Positions 8,203 to 17,186 of a stretch of 45,977 nt of DNA are shown here, one piece after another. The notes under the pieces are model-generated. The model searched no databases, was not told the origin of the DNA, and was given only the letters and a program-made list of their open reading frames with translations. The translations under genes were made by a program, and so were the position numbers. This DNA comes from Eubacteriaceae bacterium. GTDB lineage: Bacteria > Bacillota > Clostridia > Peptostreptococcales > Anaerovoracaceae. Location: assembly GCA_028727785.1 (NCBI GenBank), contig JAQYNQ010000122.1, positions 1-45,977 of the forward strand. The letters are read 5' to 3'. How positions within the stretch are numbered: the first letter of the stretch is position 1; each line of letters opens with the position of its first letter.

Positions 8203-9186
8203 ATGAAAAAGAAGAAGAAAAAACCAATAGTTTTAATATATATCCTGATACTTATCATACTGTATATTATGATTTACGTGTTTCCGAAAGTGACGGGAGT
8301 TCTTCAGCCGACGTATAATATTACTTATGGTGAAATGAAGCTTAGTGACACTACTGACGGATATGTGGTCAGAAATGAGAAGTTATATCTGACCAGTCGC
8401 GGAGGGGACACAAATTACTATATAGAAGAAGGAGATCTGCTTAGGACAGGCTCTACAGTAATGGAGGTTGAGGGCAGTACTGACTCTGAAATCAGTTCCC
8501 GGTTTGAGGGAATAATTGAACGGGTTGGAGATGCAGCAGTTACAACCGGATCATACTCAGTTGAGGATGGCGGTGTAGTGTACTATTTCGCGGATGGATA
8601 CGAGGGTCAGCTTACACCCAAGAACATGAGAAAGAAGGACAAGTCTTTCTATGATCAGTTGAGACAGAAAGATGTCGTTTCTCTTAACCGCGAAAAGGTA
8701 AATGCGGGGGAACCTGTATTTAAGATTGTTGACAGAACTAAGTGGTACATGGTGTGCTACATTCCGAAAGAACACAGGAGCCGCTACAAAGTCGGCGATC
8801 GTATTAACGTTGAGTTTGATGATGTATCCCTGAGAACTACGGTGTGCTCAAGGAAAAATGAAGGAGAGTTCTGTAAGATTGTTTTGACAACAGATCATTT
8901 CTATGGTAGATTCGGGGAAATGAGAGTAATTAATGATGTACACCTTGTAACCTATGAAGAAAGAGGACTTCTTGTAGAAAACAAGAGTATTGTTGAGGAA
9001 AAGGGTCAGAAGGGTGTGTATGTTCAGGATAAAGTAGGAAATGTTTCATTTGTACCAATTAAAGTAATTAAATCAGATGGAGAGAAATCTCTTGTGTATG
9101 ACACAAGGTTCTATGATGAAACCGGAAAAGAACATCTGACCGTTGAAATTTACGATGTGGTTCTTAAAAATCCTAAGGAATCCTAA
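8203..9186 (+). CDS. HlyD-family-like membrane-anchored periplasmic-adaptor-type protein
   Basis: Short cytoplasmic Lys-rich N-terminus, one TM helix, barrel-sandwich-like FEGIIERVGD...GEPVFKIVDRTKWYMVCYIPKEHRSRYKVGDRINVEF. Confidence 0.7.
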   Translation: MKKKKKKPIVLIYILILIILYIMIYVFPKVTGVLQPTYNITYGEMKLSDTTDGYVVRNEKLYLTSRGGDTNYYIEEGDLLRTGSTVMEVEGSTDSEISSRFEGIIERVGDAAVTTGSYSVEDGGVVYYFADGYEGQLTPKNMRKKDKSFYDQLRQKDVVSLNREKVNAGEPVFKIVDRTKWYMVCYIPKEHRSRYKVGDRINVEFDDVSLRTTVCSRKNEGEFCKIVLTTDHFYGRFGEMRVINDVHLVTYEERGLLVENKSIVEEKGQKGVYVQDKVGNVSFVPIKVIKSDGEKSLVYDTRFYDETGKEHLTVEIYDVVLKNPKES

Positions 9187-9236
9187 GCAAATTTGAAATA
9201 CAGTTCAGATATTGGGAAGAAAGGAAGTCAGTGAGC

Positions 9237-9941
9237 ATGTCAATTAAGTCAAACATTGAATACATTCAGGAATTAAAGACAAAGGCAGCAGAGCAGTCCG
9301 GAAGAAAGGGCGAAGATGTTCTGCTGGTAGCAGTAACCAAGCTGCACACTCCGGATGAAATGAATGAGGCCATTGATGCCGGTATTACAGATATAGGTGA
9401 AAACAAGGTTCAGGAGATTCTGGATAAGTATGACAAGGTTAAACCTGTAAGATGGCATCTGATAGGTCATCTTCAGACCAATAAAGTAAAATACATTATC
9501 GACAAGGTTTCAATGATACATTCTGTAGACTCTCTTAAACTTGCCAAGGAAATAGACAAGAGAGCTGCACAGCATGATATTAGAATGGATATTCTTATTC
9601 AGGTGAACTCTGCCATGGAGGAGTCCAAGTTTGGCATTACTACAGAGGAAACGGATCAGCTGATAAAAGACATATCAGAACAGTGTCCAAATATTACAAT
9701 TAAAGGAATGATGTGTATTGCGCCTTATGCAGATGATCCAAATGAAATAAGAGGATATTTTGCTGAGGTGAAGAGCCTGTATGACAAGTATAAGGACTCA
9801 GAACTTGAAAGAGTGGATTTTGAATACCTGTCTATGGGTATGACCCATGATTTTGAAGTAGCAATTCTTGAAGGATCGAACCTGATAAGAGTTGGAACGG
9901 CAATATTTGGGTATAGAGATTACAGAAGTGAAGAAAAATAA
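9237..9941 (+). CDS. YggS/YlmE family pyridoxal-phosphate homeostasis protein
   Basis: LLVAVTKLHTPDEMNEAIDAGITDIGENKVQEILDKYD...WHLIGHLQTNKVKYI; GMMCIAPYADDP; LSMGMTHDFEVAILEGSNLIRVGTAIFG. Confidence 0.95.
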   Translation: MSIKSNIEYIQELKTKAAEQSGRKGEDVLLVAVTKLHTPDEMNEAIDAGITDIGENKVQEILDKYDKVKPVRWHLIGHLQTNKVKYIIDKVSMIHSVDSLKLAKEIDKRAAQHDIRMDILIQVNSAMEESKFGITTEETDQLIKDISEQCPNITIKGMMCIAPYADDPNEIRGYFAEVKSLYDKYKDSELERVDFEYLSMGMTHDFEVAILEGSNLIRVGTAIFGYRDYRSEEK

Positions 9942-9953
9942 GAGGAGACAACT

Positions 9954-10481
9954 ATGAGTTTTGCAGAATCAATTAAAAAGATGATTGGAATCGAAGATAT
10001 CGAAGATGATGAGATGATTACAGAAGAAGAAGTTAATGCTGCCAAGGCAAAGATTGCACAGGAATCCAAGAAGTCTTCCGAGCACGAACTTCCATACAGC
10101 AAGCCTGTTAATGGTGCACATAAATCGCCTGCGGCATCTTCTTCAAGAACAAATGAGAAACGTTTTTCTATGACAGGAACCAGTGCTTTCAAGCTTGTTC
10201 TTATTGAACCAAAATCATTTGAAGAGTGTCCTAAGCTTGTGGACAGCTTAAAGGGAAGACGACCTGTTATTATTAATCTTGAAAAACTGGAAACAGAAGT
10301 TGCAAGAAAGATTTTTGACTTTATGAGTGGAGCCACATATGCATTGCAGGGCAATGTTCAGAAGGTTGCTAACAACATTTTTATTTTCGCACCTGAAAAT
10401 GTAGATATTGCTGCAACTCAGTCACAGAAGCAGCCTGCAGGTTTTGGTGCAGAAGACTCTGATAATCCTTGGAGGGTATAA
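9954..10481 (+). CDS. sepF: Cell division protein SepF
   Basis: LVLIEPKSFEECPKLVDSLKGRRPVIINLEKLETEVARKIFDFMSGATYALQGNVQKVANNIFIFAPENVDI. Confidence 0.95.
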   Translation: MSFAESIKKMIGIEDIEDDEMITEEEVNAAKAKIAQESKKSSEHELPYSKPVNGAHKSPAASSSRTNEKRFSMTGTSAFKLVLIEPKSFEECPKLVDSLKGRRPVIINLEKLETEVARKIFDFMSGATYALQGNVQKVANNIFIFAPENVDIAATQSQKQPAGFGAEDSDNPWRV

Positions 10482-10483
10482 AA

Positions 10484-10771
10484 TTGAAGATAATATTAAT
10501 GAGAGCAATAAGCTGGTTCGCCGATATTATTGTATTGGCATTATGCTTACGTGCAATCCTGAGCTGGTTTGCAAGGAATCCTTACTCACCGGCAGGGAAG
10601 GCTTATGATGTATTTGTCAGATTGACAGAACCGGTTGTTTCACCGTGCAGGAATCTGCTTTACAGACTTAATGCTAATACCGGAATGCTTGACTTTTCTG
10701 TTCTGCTGGCATTCTTTCTGGTGAGAATTGTTGCAAGATTATTAATGATGCTAGTGTATTATATTTTTTAA
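10484..10771 (+). CDS. YggT family membrane protein
   Basis: LCLRAILSWFARNPYSPAGKAYDVFVRLTEPVVSPCRNLL; TTG start at 10484 with GGAGGG SD at 10471-10476. Confidence 0.88.
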   Translation: MKIILMRAISWFADIIVLALCLRAILSWFARNPYSPAGKAYDVFVRLTEPVVSPCRNLLYRLNANTGMLDFSVLLAFFLVRIVARLLMMLVYYIF

Positions 10772-10789
10772 TTCTTGAAAGGAAAACTT

Positions 10790-11428
10790 ATGATAACACC
10801 ACATGATATAGACGTAAAAGAATTCGGAAGAGCAGTGAGAGGGTATAAGACTGAAGATGTCGATAATTTTCTTGATGAAATTATCCTTGATTTACAGCAG
10901 CTTCTAGATGAAAACAGAAAGCTGAAGGAGACGGTAGCTGACTTGAATGCTGATTTAAGACAGTATAAGAAATCAGAGTCATCTATGCTTAATACTCTGG
11001 AATCTGCAAAGAAGCTTATGGGGGATATTTCCTTAAGTGCTGAAAAGAGAGCTGAAGTGATTATTAATAATGCAAATGCAAACGCTGAAGCTATTCAGAG
11101 AGAGGCTAGAGAGTCAATCAGCAAGCTTACAGAAGAGGGTGAAAAGCTGGCTGTAAGAGTGAAAAAATTTAAAGACAGATATAAAGAAATGCTTAGAGAA
11201 GAGTTGAATCAGATAGATGGTTCCACAGAGGATTTGATTGCGGAACTTGAAAGGGAATTCCTGTCTAACAGGAGTACTGATTCAGTGAAAGCTGAAGCAG
11301 AAAACAGAAGTTCAGAAGGTCTTAGCCGAGAGACAATTGTAGTAAAAGAAAAGTCTCTGGAGGAAATGCTTATGGAAGACTTTGGAACTAAAGAAGGAGA
11401 CCTTACGAGAACTATCGTAAAAAAATAG
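10790..11428 (+). CDS. divIVA: Septum site/polar determinant DivIVA domain protein
   Basis: MITPHDIDVKEFGRAVRGYKTEDVDNFLDEIILDLQQL and long coiled coil; GAAAGGA SD before ATG 10790. Confidence 0.93.
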   Translation: MITPHDIDVKEFGRAVRGYKTEDVDNFLDEIILDLQQLLDENRKLKETVADLNADLRQYKKSESSMLNTLESAKKLMGDISLSAEKRAEVIINNANANAEAIQREARESISKLTEEGEKLAVRVKKFKDRYKEMLREELNQIDGSTEDLIAELEREFLSNRSTDSVKAEAENRSSEGLSRETIVVKEKSLEEMLMEDFGTKEGDLTRTIVKK

Positions 11429-11469
11429 CAGTTTAGGAGGCGGGGCATTTATTGCCCCGTAATTTATAT

Positions 11470-11940
11470 ATGAGATATTATTTGATGGGAATTGGTCTGT
11501 TAATTGTTGATCAGCTTACGAAGCTGGCAGTAAGGACCAATATTGCTGTAGGAGAATCGGTCAACATTCTTGGCAGTTTTTTCAGACTGACACATGTAGA
11601 AAACAGAGGTGCGGCATTCAGTATTCTTTCCGGCAAAACAGTTTTGCTGATTATAGTTACTGTGCTGGTTATGATAATTGCAATTGCATACTTACACAAA
11701 CATAAGGGTTTGCATTGGATGGCTTACACTTCAGGTGCACTCATTATCAGCGGCGGAGCAGGAAATCTTATAGATAGAGCAGTTGCCGGTCATGTCACTG
11801 ACATGTTCGATTTCAGCATTTTTCCGCCTGTTTTCAATGTTGCGGATATTGGAATTGTTGTTGGCTGCGGCATGTTCGTTCTATATGTTCTCCTTGAGAA
11901 TAAGCTTAACGAAGACAAAAAGAAGGACGGTACACAGTAG
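11470..11940 (+). CDS. lspA: Lipoprotein signal peptidase LspA
   Basis: VDQLTKLAV, THVENRGAAFSIL, GGAGNLIDRAVAGHVTDMFDF, FNVADIGIVVG; N-terminus MRYYLMGIGLLIVDQLTK fits ATG 11470 rather than TTG 11452. Confidence 0.93.
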   Translation: MRYYLMGIGLLIVDQLTKLAVRTNIAVGESVNILGSFFRLTHVENRGAAFSILSGKTVLLIIVTVLVMIIAIAYLHKHKGLHWMAYTSGALIISGGAGNLIDRAVAGHVTDMFDFSIFPPVFNVADIGIVVGCGMFVLYVLLENKLNEDKKKDGTQ

Positions 11941-11948
11941 GACAAAAT

Positions 11949-12884
11949 ATGGAATCAGAAAACAGATATGAAATACTTATAGATGAATCTCAGGAAGGCA
12001 CAAGATTGGATCTTTTACTGTCCCTTAACCTGGAAGGCACCTCGAGAAGCTTTATTCAAAAGCTTTTTGAAAAAGGGAAAATCAATGTCAATGATAAAAT
12101 CTGCACCTCCAAAAAGTATAAAGCGTGTAAGGGGGACAAAGTTGAAATTAGTGTTCCTGAACCTGAAGTGCTCACTGTGGAGGCGGAAAACATACCTATT
12201 GACATTGTTTATGAGGATGAAGATGTGCTTGTTGTTAACAAGCCAAAGGGAATGGTAGTTCATCCTGCAGCAGGTAATTATACAGGAACACTGGTAAATG
12301 CTATTATGTTTCACTGTGGAGACAGGCTTTCATCAATTAACGGCGTAATAAGACCGGGAATTGTTCATAGAATAGATAAGGACACCAGTGGACTGCTTAT
12401 GATTGCCAAAAATGATATGGCGCACGAATCTCTGTCAGCTCAGCTTGCGGAGCATTCGATTACAAGAAAGTACAGAGCCCTAGTATATGACAATTTAAAA
12501 GAAGATGAGGGAACTGTTGATGCACCGATTGGGAGAGATCCGAAAAACAGATTGAGACAGGCTGTAACTGATCAGAACAGCAAAAGGGCGGTTACTCATT
12601 ACAGGGTCTTAGAACGTTTTGGAAAATATACTCTTATTGAGGCTCAGCTGGAAACAGGCAGAACTCATCAGATAAGAGTTCATATGGCACATATTAAGCA
12701 TCCCCTTGTAGGCGACATGGTTTATGGTCCAAAGAAACAGAGCATAAATGTTGAGGGACAGATGCTTCATGCCAAGGTAATCGGCTTTGTTCATCCGAAA
12801 ACAGGTGTTTATATGGAATTTGACAGTGAACTTCCTGAATACTTTGATGAAATAATAAGGAGAATACGTAATGGCAAAAATTGA
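11949..12884 (+). CDS. rluD: RluD-type 23S rRNA pseudouridine synthase (S4 domain plus RluA-family catalytic domain)
   Basis: IVYEDEDVLVVNKPKGMVVHPAAGN...PGIVHRIDKDTSGLLMIAKND...ETGRTHQIRVHMAHI. Confidence 0.92.
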   Translation: MESENRYEILIDESQEGTRLDLLLSLNLEGTSRSFIQKLFEKGKINVNDKICTSKKYKACKGDKVEISVPEPEVLTVEAENIPIDIVYEDEDVLVVNKPKGMVVHPAAGNYTGTLVNAIMFHCGDRLSSINGVIRPGIVHRIDKDTSGLLMIAKNDMAHESLSAQLAEHSITRKYRALVYDNLKEDEGTVDAPIGRDPKNRLRQAVTDQNSKRAVTHYRVLERFGKYTLIEAQLETGRTHQIRVHMAHIKHPLVGDMVYGPKKQSINVEGQMLHAKVIGFVHPKTGVYMEFDSELPEYFDEIIRRIRNGKN

Positions 12885-13506
12885 ATTAAAGCCGGGAACA
12901 ATGCTTAATCCGGTTCCTGCAGTTATGGTTACATGCGGAAATGGTGATGATGCAAATATTATTACAATCGCATGGACCGGAATAATCAATTCTGAACCAC
13001 CTATTACTTATGTATCAGTGAGAAAATCAAGACATTCACATAAGCTGATCAGCGACAGTGGAGAATTTGTAATTAACCTTACAACTGAAGAACTTGCAAA
13101 AGCAACAGACTACTGCGGTGTAAAATCAGGAAGAGACGTTAACAAAGCTGCTGAAACAGGATTGAATTTCGAGCCTGCTGAAGCTGTGACGTGTCCTATG
13201 ATTAAAGAGTCACCTGTTAATTTAGAGTGCAGGGTCATAGAAGTAAAAGAATATAATACTCATGATATGTTTATTGCTGAAATTATAAAAGTACATGCAG
13301 AAGAATCACTTTTCGATAACAATAACAGAATCAGACTGGATAAAGCCGGTCTGATTGCATACAATCACGGAGAGTATTTTGGGCTGAAACGTCAGCCTCT
13401 TGGCAAATTTGGCTTTTCAATTATGAAGGAAAAGACAAAAAAGCGCATTAACCGTGAAAAAGCCAAGCATGCCCGCGCTGCGGCAAGAAGCAGGAAGAGA
13501 AAGTAA
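12871..13506 (+). CDS. Flavin reductase family protein (FMN-binding split barrel)
   Basis: NPVPAVMVTCGNGDDANIITIAWTGIINSEPPITYVSVRKSRHSHKLI...EFVINLTTEELAKATDYCGVKSGRDVNK; overlaps rluD 3' end. Confidence 0.88.
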   Translation: MAKIELKPGTMLNPVPAVMVTCGNGDDANIITIAWTGIINSEPPITYVSVRKSRHSHKLISDSGEFVINLTTEELAKATDYCGVKSGRDVNKAAETGLNFEPAEAVTCPMIKESPVNLECRVIEVKEYNTHDMFIAEIIKVHAEESLFDNNNRIRLDKAGLIAYNHGEYFGLKRQPLGKFGFSIMKEKTKKRINREKAKHARAAARSRKRK

Positions 13507-13543
13507 TTCCTGTCTTGTGCAGCACGGACCATAGTTCCAGAAG

Positions 13544-13729
13544 CTACAGCTTATCTGTCGGACTGATCTCTACGACTTCATTGTCTTCAGATTTATCAGA
13601 TTGATCAGGTTGAGATCTGATATACTGAAGGCAGTTCTCACAGACATAGCCGGACTTAAATGCTATGGTTTTATAGCATTTGTTTTCGCATATGGTGCAA
13701 TTACAGTTGATGTCGTGACTTTGGTTCAT
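13544..13729 (-). CDS. Small cysteine-rich (double CxxC) hypothetical protein
   Basis: 61 aa with CNCTICENKC...CENC; SD AAAGGAGA (minus strand) just upstream of ATG. Confidence 0.65.
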   Translation of the reverse strand: MNQSHDINCNCTICENKCYKTIAFKSGYVCENCLQYIRSQPDQSDKSEDNEVVEISPTDKL

Positions 13730-13831
13730 GTTATAGTCTCCTTTCTATACTTAAGCTTGCGCTCTGGAATCAGTAAAGTATATTACAATATTAAGATTTT
13801 CTTTAGGATGATGAAACAGAAAGGGCAAAAA

Positions 13832-14701
13832 ATGTCGAGTAACAGGAAAAAATTGTATGACTGTTTTCCATTATATAAAAATAATGATGAAATAATCGGA
13901 TACAGCTTTAAATGTGAGGAACCCAAATATGTAATGTGCATTATACATGGTGTGGGTGAATATTCAGCAAGATATAGCAGAATGGCTGAAGCATTGTCTC
14001 ACTATGGCATTGCCTGTATTGCATACGATCAGAGAGGTCACGGCATTTCAAAGGGAAAGAGAGGAGACTGTGCTCCTCGCAGCAAGGTCTTTGAAGACAT
14101 CGATGCACTAATTGAAACAGCACAGGAATTATATCCCGGTTTGCCGATTACCTTATACGGTCACAGTATGGGTGGAAATATCTGTCTGGATTATAGAGCA
14201 AGAGGAAGCAAAAACCATATTCCTGAAAAATACATCGTATCTGCCCCATGGATAAAGCTGGTTAAAGATTTTCCGAAACCAGTGGTAAGCATGCTAAGAA
14301 GTGCATCTAAGATTATGCCTACATTTGGTATTTCCCAAAGCTTTCCTGAGGATAAACTGGGTAATCTTATTAATGTAAGACCATATAAGGATGATCCCAT
14401 TGTTCATTCACATATTAGCTTAAGATGTGCTGCTGAATGTTTTGATATGGGAAACTCAATATACGATGGAACAAATCCTGATAATGGGAAGTCCGTTGGT
14501 AAACCGTTTCTGCTTATGCACGGAGATCAGGATAAAATCTGCAGTGTAAATGGAAGCAGACACGTGGCAGAAAGGTTGAAAAATGAGGATTGGTTCACCT
14601 ACATTGAGTGGCCGGGATACTATCATGAGATACATAACGGAGGGAAAGAAGCCACCGGTGATGATGTAATAGAAACTATAAAAGATTTTATTTTAGCTTA
14701 A
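13832..14701 (+). CDS. Alpha/beta hydrolase (serine aminopeptidase / monoacylglycerol lipase-like)
   Basis: CIIHGVGEYSARYSRMAEAL, YDQRGHGIS, LYGHSMGGNICL, LLMHGDQDKICSV; start chosen after AAAGGG. Confidence 0.9.
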   Translation: MSSNRKKLYDCFPLYKNNDEIIGYSFKCEEPKYVMCIIHGVGEYSARYSRMAEALSHYGIACIAYDQRGHGISKGKRGDCAPRSKVFEDIDALIETAQELYPGLPITLYGHSMGGNICLDYRARGSKNHIPEKYIVSAPWIKLVKDFPKPVVSMLRSASKIMPTFGISQSFPEDKLGNLINVRPYKDDPIVHSHISLRCAAECFDMGNSIYDGTNPDNGKSVGKPFLLMHGDQDKICSVNGSRHVAERLKNEDWFTYIEWPGYYHEIHNGGKEATGDDVIETIKDFILA

Positions 14702-14726
14702 AAATGGAGAGGGATAATACTAAGAG

Positions 14727-15407
14727 ATGAAAGAAGAAAGTAGAGTACAGGAACTGCTTAATGAGTTGCTTCCTGATGATCCGGAAGAAAGAGCAAAAAC
14801 TCTGGATGAACTTGATAAACTGCTGATGAGATATGAGTCTGCTATAAGAGAAATCAGAACAAAGGTTGAAATCTTAAATGATGAGCTTTCTCTAACAGGA
14901 GATCAGAATCCGATTGCTTCTATTTCTTCCAGAAGAAAAAAATTAAGTGGCATACTTGAAAAGCTTAAAAGACAGGGTTTCCCCATGACCCTTGAATCCA
15001 TAGAGGAAAATCTTACGGATGTAGCAGGAATCAGAATTATCTGTTCATTTATGGATGACATTTACAAGGTGGCCAGAATGCTCCAGCAGCAAGATGATAT
15101 AACTGTTATTACTGTGAAGGACTATATTGCAAAGCCAAAGCCAAACGGCTACAGAAGCTATCACATGATTGTTGAGGTACCGGTATTTTTTTCTAACGAA
15201 AAGAGACCTATGAAGGTTGAAGTTCAGATCAGAACAATTGCGATGGATTTTTGGGCTAATCTGGAGCACAGAATGAGATATAAAAAAGATATAGAAGCCG
15301 CAGATGAAATCATGGACGAACTCAAAGAGTGCGCAGAAAACATTGCGGCTACAGATACAAAGATGATGATTATTCGCGAGAAAATCAGGTCGGGATCTTT
15401 GGATTAA
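14727..15407 (+). CDS. Small alarmone synthetase (GTP pyrophosphokinase, RelA/SpoT synthetase domain only)
   Basis: SSRRKKLSGILEKLKRQG, DVAGIRIICSFMDDIYKVARML, KPKPNGYRSYHMIVEVPVF, VEVQIRTIAMDFWANLEHRMRYKK; no HD domain. Confidence 0.93.
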   Translation: MKEESRVQELLNELLPDDPEERAKTLDELDKLLMRYESAIREIRTKVEILNDELSLTGDQNPIASISSRRKKLSGILEKLKRQGFPMTLESIEENLTDVAGIRIICSFMDDIYKVARMLQQQDDITVITVKDYIAKPKPNGYRSYHMIVEVPVFFSNEKRPMKVEVQIRTIAMDFWANLEHRMRYKKDIEAADEIMDELKECAENIAATDTKMMIIREKIRSGSLD

Positions 15408-17055
15408 TCCAGACAGTTCTATTATTTGTAAAGATGACCATGCCGGGCTTAGCACCGGCTGGTTTTTTTACATATTTCACTTCTACATAGTCTACGGGAA
15501 CATTCTCCGAATTGCGTGCCTTACTGTGATATGCAGCTATGGCAGCAGCCTCATAAACAAGGTTCTCGGTAAGCTGACGGCCTTCCATCTGAACTATTAC
15601 GTGAGAGCCGGGAATATCTTTGGTGTGAAGCCAAAGGTCGTTTTTCCCTGCAGTCTTTAATGTAAGAATGTCGTTTTCCTTATTATTTCTTCCGACTAAA
15701 ACATGAAAACCTTCAGATGTAGTATATTTATATGGGCTGGGCTTATATTTCTTTTCCTTATATCCACCTGCCTGCTTGCGGCGTCTCATGTATCCTGTTT
15801 CCACCAGCTCGCCTCGAAGAGCGTCTATTGCTTCCACGTCATCAGCATTGTTTAAATAAGTAAGTACAGATTCTAAGTACTCAATATCAACAGAGGTTTC
15901 ATCTAACTGAACCTGTTTCTCCTTTATGGCCGTTTTAGACTTTCCGTAACGCTTGAAATACTGTTGGGCATTTTTTGAAGGACTGTATCTTTCGTCAAGA
16001 GGAATAACCACATTTTCTCCGTTATAATAGTTCAAAACCTCTACTTTTTTTGCTCCCGGTTTCACCAGGTGAATATTTGCAGTGAGAAGTTCGCCGTAAA
16101 GTCGTAAATCTTCTGAGTTTTCGGCTTTCAGCAAATCTTCTGACAATCTCTGCTTTTTAAGATAAAGCTTATTTAAAGCCGCCGATACAGTCTTAATCAG
16201 ATCGTTTGCTTTCTGCTTCGCTCTGTTTGAAGACTCTTTATTGTTAAAATAGAAAGAGAGAGCTTTGCTGAGACTCTCAAATTCCTTACACTCCGCACCC
16301 TCGAACTCCTTAAGATCCATAACGTGGAACTCCTGGGGAACTCCTTTGGAGTCGGTATACACGCGAGGTACAGTTTTTCCATTGTTAATATTGTCTATCA
16401 AAACTTCCAGAGTCTCGTAAGGATCTTTTTCTGCTTCCAGCTGTCTTGCCACTGCAGGAGAAATTCCTCCTACTTTTGCCAGAATAGTTTTGCTTACATG
16501 ATCTATGGAATTCATTTCCTCTCTGCTGATATCTTTAAAAGGAATTTTTTCCTGTGCAGGAGGGTATTTGTATTCCAGACCGGGAAGAAGCTGTCTGGCT
16601 CTGTTTATATCAATGGAAACTCTTTTAATGCTGTCAATTATTTTTCCTGAAGTCATGTCTACAAGAATGATGTTACTGTGTTTTCCCATGATTTCGAAAA
16701 TAAGCTTCTTGGTTACTGAAAAACCCAGTTCGTTTAAGGTTTCCAAAGAAATTTCAATAATTCTTTCACTGTCTTTCTGTTCGATATTCACAATACGTCC
16801 ACCTTGCAGATGCTTGCGCATAAGCATGCAGAAACCGGAAGGGGCAGGCGGATTCTGTGGATTCTGTTCTATCAGATGTATACGGGAACAGGAGCTTGCA
16901 ACCGAAGCGAACAGTTTTACATTACCTTTTTTTGTGTGTATATTAAAGACTAGTTCATCGTTCTCAGGCTGATAAACCTTTTCTATTTTTCCAAGCTGAA
17001 TGGTATCCTGCAGTTCTTTTACCATTGCAAGGGTGATTATGCCGTCAAAAGCCAT
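15385..17055 (-). CDS. rqcH: Rqc2/RqcH homolog (NFACT family ribosome quality control protein)
   Basis: MAFDGIITLAMVKELQDTIQLGKIEKVYQP...; NFACT-R: GFHVLVGRNNKENDILTLKTAGKNDLWLHTKDIPGSHVIV. Confidence 0.95.
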   Translation of the reverse strand: MAFDGIITLAMVKELQDTIQLGKIEKVYQPENDELVFNIHTKKGNVKLFASVASSCSRIHLIEQNPQNPPAPSGFCMLMRKHLQGGRIVNIEQKDSERIIEISLETLNELGFSVTKKLIFEIMGKHSNIILVDMTSGKIIDSIKRVSIDINRARQLLPGLEYKYPPAQEKIPFKDISREEMNSIDHVSKTILAKVGGISPAVARQLEAEKDPYETLEVLIDNINNGKTVPRVYTDSKGVPQEFHVMDLKEFEGAECKEFESLSKALSFYFNNKESSNRAKQKANDLIKTVSAALNKLYLKKQRLSEDLLKAENSEDLRLYGELLTANIHLVKPGAKKVEVLNYYNGENVVIPLDERYSPSKNAQQYFKRYGKSKTAIKEKQVQLDETSVDIEYLESVLTYLNNADDVEAIDALRGELVETGYMRRRKQAGGYKEKKYKPSPYKYTTSEGFHVLVGRNNKENDILTLKTAGKNDLWLHTKDIPGSHVIVQMEGRQLTENLVYEAAAIAAYHSKARNSENVPVDYVEVKYVKKPAGAKPGMVIFTNNRTVWINPKIPT

Positions 17056-17186
17056 ATTGTTTCCTCTTTTCACTAAAGTTACATCTAAATATTTTAACCT
17101 GTAATATTAGTGTTTGTCAACGATATGAAACCTATGTTATAATCAAATAGTTATCATTAATAAATAAGAAAAGAGGAGACAATTAA

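Noticed and set aside
13601-13831. N-terminal extension of the alpha/beta hydrolase ORF (start 13601 in ORF track)
   Set aside because: The extension overlaps the 61-aa minus-strand gene and its promoter; the hydrolase homology starts after 13832, which has a good SD
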